This document shows positions 14,266-22,992 of a stretch of DNA of 24,625 nt, piece by piece. Position 1 is the stretch's first letter; each line of letters starts with the position of its first letter. The translations under genes and the position numbers were made by a program. Below the pieces are notes generated by a model that did not search any database, was not told where the DNA came from, and worked only from the letters and a program-made list of their open reading frames with translations. This DNA comes from an uncultured Prevotella sp. GTDB lineage: Bacteria; Bacteroidota; Bacteroidia; Bacteroidales; Bacteroidaceae. Where the stretch lies: positions 1 through 24,625 of the forward strand of contig CATXJC010000027.1 in NCBI GenBank assembly GCA_958369755.1. Reading direction: 5' to 3'.

Positions 14266-15729
14266 TTAAAACATTTCACCTTTTTCCTGTTCTTCTTCAA
14301 AGCGTTCACCCTTCTGGGCTTCCTGCGCCTCATACTGTGCCTGGGCTGCACGCTGCTGAGCCTCACGTGCTTTAGCCTCAGCCGCCAGTCGGGCTTTTTC
14401 TGCTCTTATTTTTGCCAGTTCAGCCTCTTCTTCTGCTCGCTTCTGCGCCGCCAAAGCTTCCTCTTCGGCACGTTTCTTAGCAGCCTCGGCTTCAGCTATC
14501 GCCTTCTGGCGCGCACGTTCTGCAGCCTCAGCTGCAGCTTTGGCTTCAGCTTCAGCACGCTCACGAGCCATACGGAGAAGCATTTCCCTACGCTTAACCA
14601 GAAGATCAAACATGATTCCCGCAGCCTCATCCGGCGCAACCTTATCGCCTAACAGAGTTCGAACTTCCTGATATTCTGCCAACATCTTATCCCTGCCTGG
14701 TTCTCCCGGAAGAATCTGATAAAGTTCGTTGGCAATACCATCAACCGTAAAGCGGTCGGCAAGCATCTCCGGCACAATCTCCTTATTGGCGATAAGATTC
14801 ACCAGCGAGATAAACTTCACTTTGATGATATGCTTGAAACCGAAACGGATGAGATGAGGTACAGGCGTTTCATAACATACCACCTGAGGCACATCGAAAA
14901 GAGCCGTCTCTAAAGTTGCAGTACCACTGGTAACAAGAGCTGCCGTAGCATGCGACAAGAGCGGATAAGTCTGGTTACGCACCAGTTTGACAGGTGTACC
15001 TTTGATAAACTTCTCATAGTAAGCATCATCTATCGAAGGAGCACCGGCAAGCACCATCTGATAATCTTCAAAACGCTCAGCCACCTCAATCATCGCCGGC
15101 AGATTGTCTTTGATTTCCTGCAGACGGCTTCCTGCCAGCAAAGCGATAACAGGGCGATAAGTGTCAAGATTATTCTCCTGACAGAATTCCGTAAAACTCT
15201 GATGATATCCCGACCTGAACTCCCCTACTTCCTGAGCCGTAGGATTACCTACATAGTGAATAGGATAACGGTGCTTCTTTTCAAAGAACGGCACCTCGAA
15301 TGGCAAGATTGAGAAGAGTTCAGCGATATCACGTTTAATGCTGCGGATCCGCCACTCTTTCCATGCCCATATCTTAGGAGAAATGTAATAATAGGCAGGG
15401 ATATTGGTATTCTTTTTCAAGAACTTAGCTATCTTGAGATTAAATCCCGGATAATCTACCAGTATCACTACATCCGGCTTCCATTTCACAATATCTTCCT
15501 TGCATCTCTTCAGGTTCGAAAAGATGGTACCCAAATGTAGCAGAACAGGCACAAAACCCATATAAGCCAACTCCTTAAAATGCTTGACGCGAGTGCCACC
15601 TTCAGCAGCCATCAAATCACCGCCGAAGAAACGGAATTCAGCAAACTCGTCTATTTTTTTCAACGAGCGCATCAATCTGCTGGCATGCAAATCTCCACTA
15701 GCCTCGCCTACTATCAGGTAATACTTCAT
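14266..15729 (-). CDS. lpxB: lipid-A-disaccharide synthase LpxB with a long helical C-terminal extension
   Basis: Glycosyltransferase (GT19) joining UDP-diacylglucosamine and lipid X to form the lipid A disaccharide at the inner face of the inner membrane. Residues 1-380 are a normal LpxB: GEASGDLHASRL at the N-terminus, VDYPGFNLKIAKF, KIWAWKEWRI, VGNPTAQEV and the donor-site motif TSGTATLETALF. Residues 381-487 are an extra tail of about 107 residues made almost only of Ala, Glu, Lys, Arg and Gln, with 11-residue repeats such as KRAEEEALAAQ followed by KRAEEEAELAK. The family usually ends near residue 380. The ATG overlaps the surE stop as ATGA, so the two are translationally coupled. Confidence 0.95.
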   Translation of the reverse strand: MKYYLIVGEASGDLHASRLMRSLKKIDEFAEFRFFGGDLMAAEGGTRVKHFKELAYMGFVPVLLHLGTIFSNLKRCKEDIVKWKPDVVILVDYPGFNLKIAKFLKKNTNIPAYYYISPKIWAWKEWRIRSIKRDIAELFSILPFEVPFFEKKHRYPIHYVGNPTAQEVGEFRSGYHQSFTEFCQENNLDTYRPVIALLAGSRLQEIKDNLPAMIEVAERFEDYQMVLAGAPSIDDAYYEKFIKGTPVKLVRNQTYPLLSHATAALVTSGTATLETALFDVPQVVCYETPVPHLIRFGFKHIIKVKFISLVNLIANKEIVPEMLADRFTVDGIANELYQILPGEPGRDKMLAEYQEVRTLLGDKVAPDEAAGIMFDLLVKRREMLLRMARERAEAEAKAAAEAAERARQKAIAEAEAAKKRAEEEALAAQKRAEEEAELAKIRAEKARLAAEAKAREAQQRAAQAQYEAQEAQKGERFEEEQEKGEMF

Positions 15730-16490
15730 AATTCAAAATTCTTTAACCAATCATAATCCGTTACATCAATCTTAGTTGGGGTAATAGCGATGTAACCATG
15801 ATTCACAGCCCACTGGTCGGTATCCGTTGCCTCTGGTTCGTCATTACGGTATTCACCCACCATCCAATAATAATCATATCCATGCGGATGAGTGCGATGA
15901 TCCACCTCATTGATCCAGGAGCCATGAGTCATCCGGCAACCCTTGAAACCCTTGAACGGAGGCAAAGCCGGGAAGTTGACATTCAGACAGGTATATTCTG
16001 GCAATCCCTTCTCCAGCACCATCTTAACAACCTTCAGTACCCCATCGTGCAAAGGAGTGAGATCAGCATTTTCATCATAATTGCAACTGCTGAAGGCTAT
16101 GCTTGGAATATGCTGCATACAGCCCTCCTTAGCTACACCCATAGTTCCCGAATAATGATTGTTCACGCTCGAATTGTCACCATGATTGATACCGCCGATA
16201 ATCAGATCAGGCTTGCGATCTGCAAGAAACTGATCCAACGCCAGTTTCACACAGTCAACCGGTGTGCCGCTACATGACCAAACCTCAACATCATTCCCCA
16301 TATTGTGGCGACGCTTCAGGCGCAAGGGAGTAGTAGCCGAGAAGGCACAGGCGAATCCCGAACGGGCACTTTCCGGTGCTACAACCAGCAGGTCGCACCA
16401 GTCTTTCAGAAAGCTCACCAGGGTCTTGATTCCATTGGCATGATAGCCATCATCATTCGAAATTAATACTAACGGTTTCTTATTTTCCAT
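15726..16490 (-). CDS. surE: 5'/3'-nucleotidase SurE
   Basis: Metal-dependent nucleoside monophosphate phosphatase (254 residues, family length). Metal-binding motif ISNDDGYHANGI at the N-terminus, then SGTPVDCVKLAL and the GINHGDNSSVNNHYSGTMG segment with the other metal/phosphate ligands. A longer open frame runs upstream to 16748, but the added 86 residues cover the promoter region and are antisense to parA, so the ATG at 16490 (MENKKPLVLI) is the start. First gene of surE-lpxB, divergent from parA. Confidence 0.96.
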   Translation of the reverse strand: MENKKPLVLISNDDGYHANGIKTLVSFLKDWCDLLVVAPESARSGFACAFSATTPLRLKRRHNMGNDVEVWSCSGTPVDCVKLALDQFLADRKPDLIIGGINHGDNSSVNNHYSGTMGVAKEGCMQHIPSIAFSSCNYDENADLTPLHDGVLKVVKMVLEKGLPEYTCLNVNFPALPPFKGFKGCRMTHGSWINEVDHRTHPHGYDYYWMVGEYRNDEPEATDTDQWAVNHGYIAITPTKIDVTDYDWLKNFEL

Positions 16491-16512
16491 AAAAATATCT
16501 TTCTTTTTGGTG

Positions 16513-16520
16513 CAAAAGTA
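16513..16520 (-). promoter_or_regulatory. -7 box of surE-lpxB
   Basis: The minus strand reads TACTTTTGC, matching TAnnTTTG, 22 nt before the surE start codon. Confidence 0.6.
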
Positions 16521-16563
16521 CGAAAAAACCTTTAAAGATAGCGACTTTCTCACAATATTTTTG

Positions 16564-16571
16564 TATCTTTG
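16564..16571 (+). promoter_or_regulatory. -7 box of the parA-parB-DUF5683-mltD run
   Basis: TATCTTTG followed by C lies 19 nt before the parA ATG. Together with the surE box it forms a compact 100-nt divergent promoter region. Confidence 0.65.
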
Positions 16572-16590
16572 CCGAAAATTTACTAAGAAA

Positions 16591-17355
16591 ATGGGAAAAA
16601 TCATCGCATTAGCTAACCAAAAAGGCGGTGTAGGAAAGACTACTACCACCATTAACTTGGCAGCATCGCTTGCCACGCTAGAGAAAACTGTACTCGTAGT
16701 GGACGCCGACCCACAGGCAAACGCTTCCAGTGGATTGGGCGTGGACATCAGCGAGGTAGACTGCTCGCTCTACGAATGCATCATCGACCATGCAGACGTG
16801 CGCGATGCTATCTACACCACCGACATTGATGGACTCGACATCATTCCTAGTCATATTGACCTGGTAGGTGCCGAGATAGAGATGCTGAATCTCAAAAATC
16901 GCGAAAAGGTGATTAAGACATTACTGCAGCCTATCCGTGACGAATACGACTACATCCTGATAGACTGTTCGCCTTCGCTCGGTCTCATCACCGTCAATTC
17001 GTTGACGGCAGCCGACAGTGTCATCATCCCTGTTCAATGTGAATATTTCGCTCTTGAAGGTATCAGCAAATTGCTCAACACCATCAAGATCATCAAGAGC
17101 AAGCTGAATCCTAAACTCGAGATAGAAGGTTTCCTGCTCACCATGTATGATAGTCGTCTACGCCTTGCCAACCAGATATACGACGAGGTGAAACGCCACT
17201 TCCAGGAATTGGTGTTCAAGACCGTAATCCAGCGCAACGTGAAGCTGAGCGAGAGTCCGAGCCATGGTCTCCCAGTTATCCTTTACGATGCAGAAAGCAA
17301 TGGAGCCAAGAACCATCTGGCCTTGGCAAAGGAGATTATCAACAAGAATAGTTAA
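16591..17355 (+). CDS. parA: chromosome-partitioning ATPase ParA (Soj type)
   Basis: Walker-type ATPase that drives origin segregation with ParB-parS. 254 residues starting at the ATG at 16591 (MGKIIALANQKGGVGKTTTT); the frame is open further upstream, but that part overlaps the promoter. The deviant Walker A KGGVGKTTT with its signature lysine is at about residues 11-19, then VVDADPQANASSGLG (Walker A'), and the Walker B-like ILIDCSPSLGLITVNSL. It lacks an N-terminal HTH, so it is the short chromosomal (type Ib-like/Soj) form. parB follows 56 nt later. Confidence 0.96.
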   Translation: MGKIIALANQKGGVGKTTTTINLAASLATLEKTVLVVDADPQANASSGLGVDISEVDCSLYECIIDHADVRDAIYTTDIDGLDIIPSHIDLVGAEIEMLNLKNREKVIKTLLQPIRDEYDYILIDCSPSLGLITVNSLTAADSVIIPVQCEYFALEGISKLLNTIKIIKSKLNPKLEIEGFLLTMYDSRLRLANQIYDEVKRHFQELVFKTVIQRNVKLSESPSHGLPVILYDAESNGAKNHLALAKEIINKNS

Positions 17356-17382
17356 GATTTGGAAATTGAACTCTTTTAGAAA

Positions 17383-17396
17383 GTTCAATGTTCAAA
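17383..17396. repeat. short heptamer repeat between parA and parB
   Basis: Two units (GTTCAAT, GTTCAAA) lie in the parA-parB gap, the reverse-complement style of the AACATTG units at 5142-5162. They cover the alternative upstream parB ATG at 17388, an argument for the downstream start. Confidence 0.4.
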
Positions 17397-17411
17397 ATTA
17401 AAAGTAAAAAA

Positions 17412-18323
17412 ATGGCAGTACACAAGAAATACAACAACGGTACAAAGAGCAACGCTTTAGGACGCGGGCTCGATGCCCTCATCTCTACCGAGGGAGTGCG
17501 CACCCAGGGCAGCAGTACCATCAATGAAATTCCTCTCGACCAGATTGAGGCGAATCCCAATCAGCCACGCCGGGAGTTTGACGACGAAGCCCTACATGAG
17601 CTCGCCGAAAGCATCAAGGCCATAGGCATCATCCAGCCTATCACCTTAAGACAGGTTTCAGAAAACAGATTCCAGATTATCGCCGGTGAACGCCGCTGGC
17701 GCGCTTCACAACTTGCGGGGCTGACAGCTATCCCTGCATACATCCGCACCATCAGCGATGAGAACGTAATGGAAATGGCGCTCGTAGAGAATATCCAGCG
17801 TCAAGACCTCAACGCCATAGAAATAGCACTCGCCTACGAACACCTTCTGGAAAACGAGGGTATGACACAGGAGAAAATTTCAGAACGTGTGGGCAAGAGC
17901 CGTGCAGCTATCGCCAACTATCTGCGACTGCTCAAACTTCCTGCCCAGGTACAGATGGCACTACAGAAGAAAGAAATCGACATGGGTCATTGCCGTGCCC
18001 TACTGGCCCTCGACTCACCTTCGCTGCAAATCAAGTTGTTCAAGGAGATACAGAAGAACGGCTACTCAGTAAGAAAGGTTGAAGAGATGGTACAGCGACT
18101 CAAGAGCGGAGAAGACATCGAGAGCGGTAAGAAAACCATCACGGCTAAGGCTCAGATGCCTGAGGAATTTACTCAACTCAAAAACCGCCTGTCACAGTTT
18201 CTCAATACCAAAGTGCAGTTCACCTGCTCTGCTAAGGGCAAGGGAAAAATCAGCATTCCATTCGCCAACGAAGAGGAGCTGGAGCACATCATGAATGTTT
18301 TCGATCAGTTAAAGCAAGAATAA
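17412..18323 (+). CDS. parB: chromosome-partitioning protein ParB
   Basis: parS-binding CTPase that forms the centromere complex. 303 residues from the ATG at 17412 (MAVHKKYNNGTKSNALGRGL); an in-frame ATG at 17388 adds eight lysine-rich residues unlike the family. After the ParA-stimulating N-terminus (LGRGLDALI), the ParB N-terminal domain spans about 35-130, with box I NPNQPRREFD, the CTP-binding box II GERRWRASQLAG and box III ENIQRQDLNAIE. A HTH follows (GMTQEKISERVGKSRAAIAN), and the C-terminal dimerisation domain ends the protein. No parS-like palindrome was found nearby. Confidence 0.95.
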   Translation: MAVHKKYNNGTKSNALGRGLDALISTEGVRTQGSSTINEIPLDQIEANPNQPRREFDDEALHELAESIKAIGIIQPITLRQVSENRFQIIAGERRWRASQLAGLTAIPAYIRTISDENVMEMALVENIQRQDLNAIEIALAYEHLLENEGMTQEKISERVGKSRAAIANYLRLLKLPAQVQMALQKKEIDMGHCRALLALDSPSLQIKLFKEIQKNGYSVRKVEEMVQRLKSGEDIESGKKTITAKAQMPEEFTQLKNRLSQFLNTKVQFTCSAKGKGKISIPFANEEELEHIMNVFDQLKQE

Positions 18324-18325
18324 AA

Positions 18326-19066
18326 GTGAAACTCAGTATATCACAAATCTGTTTGGCAACCCTTCTGCTCCTGGCACCAATGGGCGCACAGGCACAGAAG
18401 TCGAAACAAAAAAAACAAGTGACCGATGTGCCAACCATCGCATCAGCCGACTCGGCAAAAATAGCCATCGACTCGATGCTTACTGCACAAGACAGCAGCA
18501 AACTGGCAAGCCTCACCCAACCAGCAAAGCCTGTACGCAAAAAGCGCAACTGGTCAACTTGGCGACCTGATACCAAGCGTGCCATGTGGTTGGCACTTGT
18601 ATTACCTGGTGCCGGACAGATATACAATCGCAAATATTGGAAACTGCCTTTCATCTATGGCGGTTTCGTAGGCTGTACATACGCCATCACCTGGAACAAC
18701 CAGATGTATCACGACTATTCGCAAGCCTACATGGATATTATGGACGATGACCCCAACACCCAGAGCTACAATCAGTTTCTGCACTTGGGCGCCCAAATCA
18801 ACGAATCGAACATAGAACGCTATAAGGAAATCTTCCGCAAGCGAAAAGATAAATATCGCCGTTGGAGAGACTTGGGAACCTTCGTCATGATAGGCATCTA
18901 TGCCTTCTCAGTGATTGATGCCTACGTAGATGCATCGCTCTCGGAATTTGACATCTCCGATGATCTCTCGCTCAGAATAGAGCCTACCATGCTGAATAAC
19001 GGCAACAAGACTGCCAATCCGCTGCGGTCTGGAAGCCTCGGCGTAAGTTGCTCACTCACATTTTAA
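18326..19066 (+). CDS. DUF5683 domain membrane/envelope protein
   Basis: 246 residues with a signal peptide (about 1-24, cleavage likely after AQA) and a low-complexity Lys/Ser-rich region. The DUF5683 core follows, with AMWLALVLPGAGQIYNRKYW leading into a hydrophobic segment (about residues 90-130), and a second hydrophobic stretch near 190-210 before a C-terminal beta-like region. The start codon is GTG, two bases after the parB stop, so translation is probably coupled. Function unknown. The conserved position between parB and a lytic transglycosylase in Bacteroidales suggests an envelope role, but that is inference. Confidence 0.85.
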   Translation: MKLSISQICLATLLLLAPMGAQAQKSKQKKQVTDVPTIASADSAKIAIDSMLTAQDSSKLASLTQPAKPVRKKRNWSTWRPDTKRAMWLALVLPGAGQIYNRKYWKLPFIYGGFVGCTYAITWNNQMYHDYSQAYMDIMDDDPNTQSYNQFLHLGAQINESNIERYKEIFRKRKDKYRRWRDLGTFVMIGIYAFSVIDAYVDASLSEFDISDDLSLRIEPTMLNNGNKTANPLRSGSLGVSCSLTF

Positions 19067-19146
19067 TGCGTGAGGAGTTAGAATACACCTATATATATTA
19101 TAACGCAAAATAGAAATTAGAAACATAGACGAGATAAAACATCAAT

Positions 19147-20505
19147 ATGAAGAAAATACTAGTCATGGCAGCAGCGATGCTGTTCAGCTTACAAGGCATT
19201 CATGCCCAAACCGACGTTACAGAAGAAACAGATAGCGATGATATCATCACCGTTACCGACAAAGACGGAAAGCAGGAGGAAATCGAAGTACCAGAGGGAA
19301 TGGAAGATAACCTCGACAGCCTGCTCCACCTTTACAATGCACAGACTTACATGATGGCAGATACAACCTGCAAATACCGCGATGTAAACCCTGTCTTCGA
19401 GAAGGAAGTGTATATCGACCGTCTGAAGAGAATGCCTACCATCATCGAAATGCCATACAATGAGGTAGTACAGAAATTCATAGACCGATACAGCGGCAAA
19501 CTACGCCGTTCGGTAAGTTTTATGTTGGGAGCAAGTAACTTCTACATGCCTATTTTCGAAGAGGCATTAGAGGCTTACAACCTGCCACTGGAACTGAAAT
19601 ATCTGCCAGTTATTGAATCGGCACTCAACCCTAAAGCTGTATCACGCGTTGGTGCCACAGGTTTATGGCAGTTTATGCTGCCTACCGGCAAGCGATATGG
19701 ACTGGAAGTAAACTCACTCATCGATGAACGCCGCGACCCGGTAAAAGCATCCTATGCAGCCGCTCACTATCTGAGCGACCTGTACAAAATATTCGACGAT
19801 TGGAGCCTCGTGATTGCAGCTTACAACTGCGGTCCAACCAATGTCAACAAGGCCATCCATCGTGCAAAAGGCAACGCCGACTACTGGAACATCTATCCAT
19901 ATCTGCCAAAGGAAACACGTGGATATGTACCAGCTTTCATCGCTGCCAACTACATCATGAACTACTACTGCGATCATAACATCTGCCCTATGGTAAGCGA
20001 ACTGCCAGTAAAGACAGACACTATCGTAGTATCAAAAGATATCCACCTGGAGCAGATTTCCAAAGTGCTGAACATCAACATCGAGCACCTGCGCAATCTG
20101 AATCCACAGTATCGTCATGATATCATCAACGGATTGAACCATCCGATGGTATTGCGTCTTCCATCTACCCTCATAGGTAGTTTCATCGACCAGCAGGACA
20201 GCATCTGTGCTTACAGAGCCGATGAACTCTTTCTGAAGCGCGCTACAGTAGATGTCAACGATGCACAGCCTACCTATAGCCGCCCACGAAGCAGCTACAG
20301 TCGCCACAGCGCTTCTTCACGCAGCAAGAAGAGCAGCAAGCGAGGCAGAAACAGAAAACAAGGCAACAAGAGTGTAACCATCAAGAATGGTGATACCCTT
20401 TCTGAAATAGCAGCACGCCACGGAACAACCGTTAAGAAACTGCGCAAACTGAACGGCATCAAGGGTAACAGTATCCGTGCCGGAAAGAAAATCAAAGTGA
20501 AATAA
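19147..20505 (+). CDS. mltD: membrane-bound lytic murein transglycosylase D-like (GH23 + LysM)
   Basis: Peptidoglycan-cleaving enzyme of the envelope. 452 residues: signal peptide (1-20, ending IHA before Gln21), acidic linker, then the SLT/GH23 domain (about 130-280) with the catalytic Glu157 in YLPVIESALNPKAVS, the VGATGLWQFMLPTGKRYGL motif and the AYNCGPTNVNKAI motif. A Ser/Arg-rich linker (about 375-405) precedes one LysM domain (409-452, IKNGDTLSEIAARHGTTVKK). The signal peptide lacks a lipobox cysteine, so periplasmic or loosely attached location is more likely than lipoprotein. It is followed by a small hairpin (20509-20527) and then rel. Confidence 0.93.
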   Translation: MKKILVMAAAMLFSLQGIHAQTDVTEETDSDDIITVTDKDGKQEEIEVPEGMEDNLDSLLHLYNAQTYMMADTTCKYRDVNPVFEKEVYIDRLKRMPTIIEMPYNEVVQKFIDRYSGKLRRSVSFMLGASNFYMPIFEEALEAYNLPLELKYLPVIESALNPKAVSRVGATGLWQFMLPTGKRYGLEVNSLIDERRDPVKASYAAAHYLSDLYKIFDDWSLVIAAYNCGPTNVNKAIHRAKGNADYWNIYPYLPKETRGYVPAFIAANYIMNYYCDHNICPMVSELPVKTDTIVVSKDIHLEQISKVLNINIEHLRNLNPQYRHDIINGLNHPMVLRLPSTLIGSFIDQQDSICAYRADELFLKRATVDVNDAQPTYSRPRSSYSRHSASSRSKKSSKRGRNRKQGNKSVTIKNGDTLSEIAARHGTTVKKLRKLNGIKGNSIRAGKKIKVK

Positions 20506-20506
20506 A

Positions 20507-20531
20507 AGAACTACGTCCGCTGTAGTTTTTT
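20507..20531 (+). terminator. weak terminator/attenuator between mltD and rel
   Basis: AACTAC pairs with GTAGTT across a seven-base loop and is followed by four further T. The six-pair stem is weak, so read-through to rel is likely. Confidence 0.5.
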
Positions 20532-20557
20532 CAGTCTAATTAAGAACATTATTTATT

Positions 20558-20563
20558 GGAGGG
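20558..20563 (+). promoter_or_regulatory. strong Shine-Dalgarno site of rel
   Basis: GGAGGG ends seven bases before the ATG at 20571 and fixes the start there; the in-frame TTG at 20556 overlaps this site and is rejected. Such a full-strength site is rare among the genes of this window. Confidence 0.7.
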
Positions 20564-20570
20564 ACCCACT

Positions 20571-22856
20571 ATGGATGACCAGAACTTGAAAGACCTCGAA
20601 AGAGAGCAGGCTGACAACCAGTTGATTGGCGATGCCTTTCAACACCTGCTTGACACCTACCTGAGTTCGCGACACCGCAAGAAGGTAGATATAGTGACCA
20701 AGGCATTCAACTTCGCCCGACAGGCGCACAAAGGTGTGCGCCGCCTTTCGGGCGAACCATATATCATGCACCCTATCGCCGTGGCTCAGATAGCCTGCGA
20801 GGAGATGGGGCTCGGCTCAACGAGCATCTGTGCCGCACTGCTTCATGATGTGGTAGAAGATACCGACTACACAGTAGAAGATATCTCAAACATCTTTGGA
20901 GCCAAGGTGGCACAAATCGTTGATGGACTCACCAAAATCAGTGGTGGAATCTTCGGCGATAAGGCATCAGCACAGGCAGAAAACTTCAAAAAACTGTTGC
21001 TCACTATGAGCGATGACATCCGTGTTATCCTTATCAAGATTTGCGACCGCCTGCACAACATGCGCACGCTGGAATCGCAACCGGCCAACAAACAATACAA
21101 GATTGCGGGCGAAACCTTGTATATTTATGCACCTCTCGCCAACCGATTGGGCTTGAACAAAATCAAGACCGAACTCGAAGACCTCAGCTTCCGCTACGAC
21201 CATCCACAGGAGTATGCCAATATTGAGCATAAGCTTGCCGATACCGAATCGCAGCGCGATACCCTCTTCGAGAGTTTTACAGCACCTATCCGCGAAGAAC
21301 TCGACAAGTTAGGTGTAGAATACAAGATTAAAGCACGTGTGAAGAGCCCTTATTCTATTTGGAACAAGATGCAGAACAAGCACGTTACCTTCGATGAGAT
21401 TTACGACATTCTTGCTGTGCGCATCATCTTTACGCCAAAGGTGAGAGCAAACGAAGTAAACGAATGCTTCAATATCTACGTAGCCATCAGCAAAATCTAC
21501 AAGAGTCATCCTGACCGTCTGCGCGACTGGTTGAACCATCCGAAAGCAAACGGTTATCAGGCACTCCACGTTACCCTGATGAGTAAGCAGGGAAGATGGA
21601 TAGAAGTACAGATCCGTTCCGACCGTATGGACGAGGTAGCAGAAAAGGGGTTTGCTGCCCACTGGAAATACAAAGAAGGAAACGAAGGTGAATATACAGA
21701 AGATGAGAACGAGCTGAACGACTGGCTCAGCACCATCAAGGAGATTCTGGACGATCCGCAGCCGGATGCCATGGACTTCCTCGATGCCATCAAGCTGAAC
21801 CTCTATGCTTCAGAAATCTTCGTCTTCACTCCAAAGGGAGAAATCAAAACGATGCCGGCAGGCTGTACGGCCCTCGACTTCGCCTTCCAGATTCATACCT
21901 TCCTGGGCAGCCACTGTATCGGAGCCAAGGTAAACCATAAGCTTGTTCCGCTGAGCCATAAGCTGCAAAGTGGCGACCAGGTTGAGATTCTTACTTCCAA
22001 GAGCCAGCATGTACAGGAAGAATGGGTAAACTTCGTCAGTTCAGCCAAGGCAAAGAGCAAGATTTTGGCCATCCTGCGCCGCGATTCACGAGAGGTTCAG
22101 AAGAAGGGAGAAAACATACTCACCGAATGGCTCAAGAAGAACAGCATCGAGATGAGTGCGTCGGTGGTAGACCGCCTATGCGATTTTCATAATATCCAGA
22201 AGCCTGAAACCCTCTTCCAGTCATTGGGAGATCATCAGATTATCCTAGGCGATAAAGATTTCGATGAGTTGCAGGGCAAGCCTAAGAAACAGCAGGCCAG
22301 CAGCTGGCGCAATTATATCCCATTCCTGGGCAAGAGCAAGGAGAAGGCTCAAGAAAAAGGCATCGTGAAGCCTCAGGATCTTTTCGTGGTGGGCAAAGAC
22401 TTCAACAAGAAGAAGCCACTCATTCTGACCGAGGAGAATATCAACCAGTTTATCTTCCCTAGCTGCTGCCATGCGATTCCTGGCGATGACGTTATGGGCT
22501 TTATCGACAACAAGAACCGCATCGAAATACATAAGCGCTCTTGCAGCATAGCAGCCAAACTGAAGTCCAGTTTCGGCAACCGCATCGTAGATGCCAAATG
22601 GGATATGCACAAGCAGATACTCTTCGATGCTACCATCGAAATCAAGGGTATCGACCGTAAGGGCATGCTGCTGGATGTAAGTAAGGTGATTAGTGACCAG
22701 TTAGGCATCAATATCCACAAGATAACAATCAGTAGTGATAACGGTATCTTCGACGGAACCATCGAGCTCCGTGTTCACGACCGCGAAGAAGTTAAGACCA
22801 TTATGAACCAACTCCGAAATATTGATGATCTGCAGGAAGTACAGAGAATCCTGTAA
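20571..22856 (+). CDS. rel: bifunctional (p)ppGpp synthetase/hydrolase (Rel/SpoT family)
   Basis: Makes and breaks the stringent-response alarmones. 761 residues, full length. The hydrolase HD domain comes first, with His53, His67 and the HDxxED motif His92-Asp93...Glu96-Asp97 all present, so hydrolysis should work. The synthetase domain (about 230-370) has ARVKSPYSIWNKM, YDILAVRIIF, HPKANGYQALH and the ribosome-dependent EVQIRSDRMDEVAEKG. The usual RxKD loop reads RLRD, a conservative change. Then come TGS (about 400-465, VFTPKGEIKTMPAGCTALDF), a zinc-finger-like region with SCCHAIPGDDVMG, and a C-terminal ACT domain. The HD and synthetase motifs together argue for a bifunctional enzyme. Start set by the GGAGGG site. 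Confidence 0.96.
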   Translation: MDDQNLKDLEREQADNQLIGDAFQHLLDTYLSSRHRKKVDIVTKAFNFARQAHKGVRRLSGEPYIMHPIAVAQIACEEMGLGSTSICAALLHDVVEDTDYTVEDISNIFGAKVAQIVDGLTKISGGIFGDKASAQAENFKKLLLTMSDDIRVILIKICDRLHNMRTLESQPANKQYKIAGETLYIYAPLANRLGLNKIKTELEDLSFRYDHPQEYANIEHKLADTESQRDTLFESFTAPIREELDKLGVEYKIKARVKSPYSIWNKMQNKHVTFDEIYDILAVRIIFTPKVRANEVNECFNIYVAISKIYKSHPDRLRDWLNHPKANGYQALHVTLMSKQGRWIEVQIRSDRMDEVAEKGFAAHWKYKEGNEGEYTEDENELNDWLSTIKEILDDPQPDAMDFLDAIKLNLYASEIFVFTPKGEIKTMPAGCTALDFAFQIHTFLGSHCIGAKVNHKLVPLSHKLQSGDQVEILTSKSQHVQEEWVNFVSSAKAKSKILAILRRDSREVQKKGENILTEWLKKNSIEMSASVVDRLCDFHNIQKPETLFQSLGDHQIILGDKDFDELQGKPKKQQASSWRNYIPFLGKSKEKAQEKGIVKPQDLFVVGKDFNKKKPLILTEENINQFIFPSCCHAIPGDDVMGFIDNKNRIEIHKRSCSIAAKLKSSFGNRIVDAKWDMHKQILFDATIEIKGIDRKGMLLDVSKVISDQLGINIHKITISSDNGIFDGTIELRVHDREEVKTIMNQLRNIDDLQEVQRIL

Positions 22857-22891
22857 CTTAGGCGTTTATGATAATAAAGAAAAGATAAACA

Positions 22892-22930
22892 ATAGAGAAT
22901 CGCCGGATTTAAAATCTGGCGATTCTCTAT
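22892..22930. terminator. long hairpin downstream of rel
   Basis: ATAGAGAATCGCC pairs with GGCGATTCTCTAT, and the inner bases extend the stem towards a tiny loop. There is no T-run on +. It probably stops or protects the rel transcript end. Confidence 0.7.
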
Positions 22931-22992
22931 GAAATCATACAGATTTCAACATCTTATAAAAACAGATTCAAAACAACAAGCTTAAAAACAAT

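Noticed and set aside
13919..14269. 116-residue plus-strand open frame between cdsA and lpxB
   Set aside because: The opposite strand carries clear GH5 cellulase sequence, which explains the region; the plus frame is a shadow.
15798..16277. 159-residue plus-strand open frame
   Set aside because: Antisense to surE, no recognisable domain.
16491..16748. 86-residue N-terminal extension of surE
   Set aside because: It overlaps the divergent promoters and runs antisense into parA. The SurE family begins at the LISNDDG motif shortly after the ATG at 16490.
19905..19925. CACGTG core (also at about 11663 and 21335) as a possible parS site near parAB
   Set aside because: All three lie in coding sequence and lack the flanking palindrome TGTTTCACGTGAAACA beyond the core, so they look like chance.
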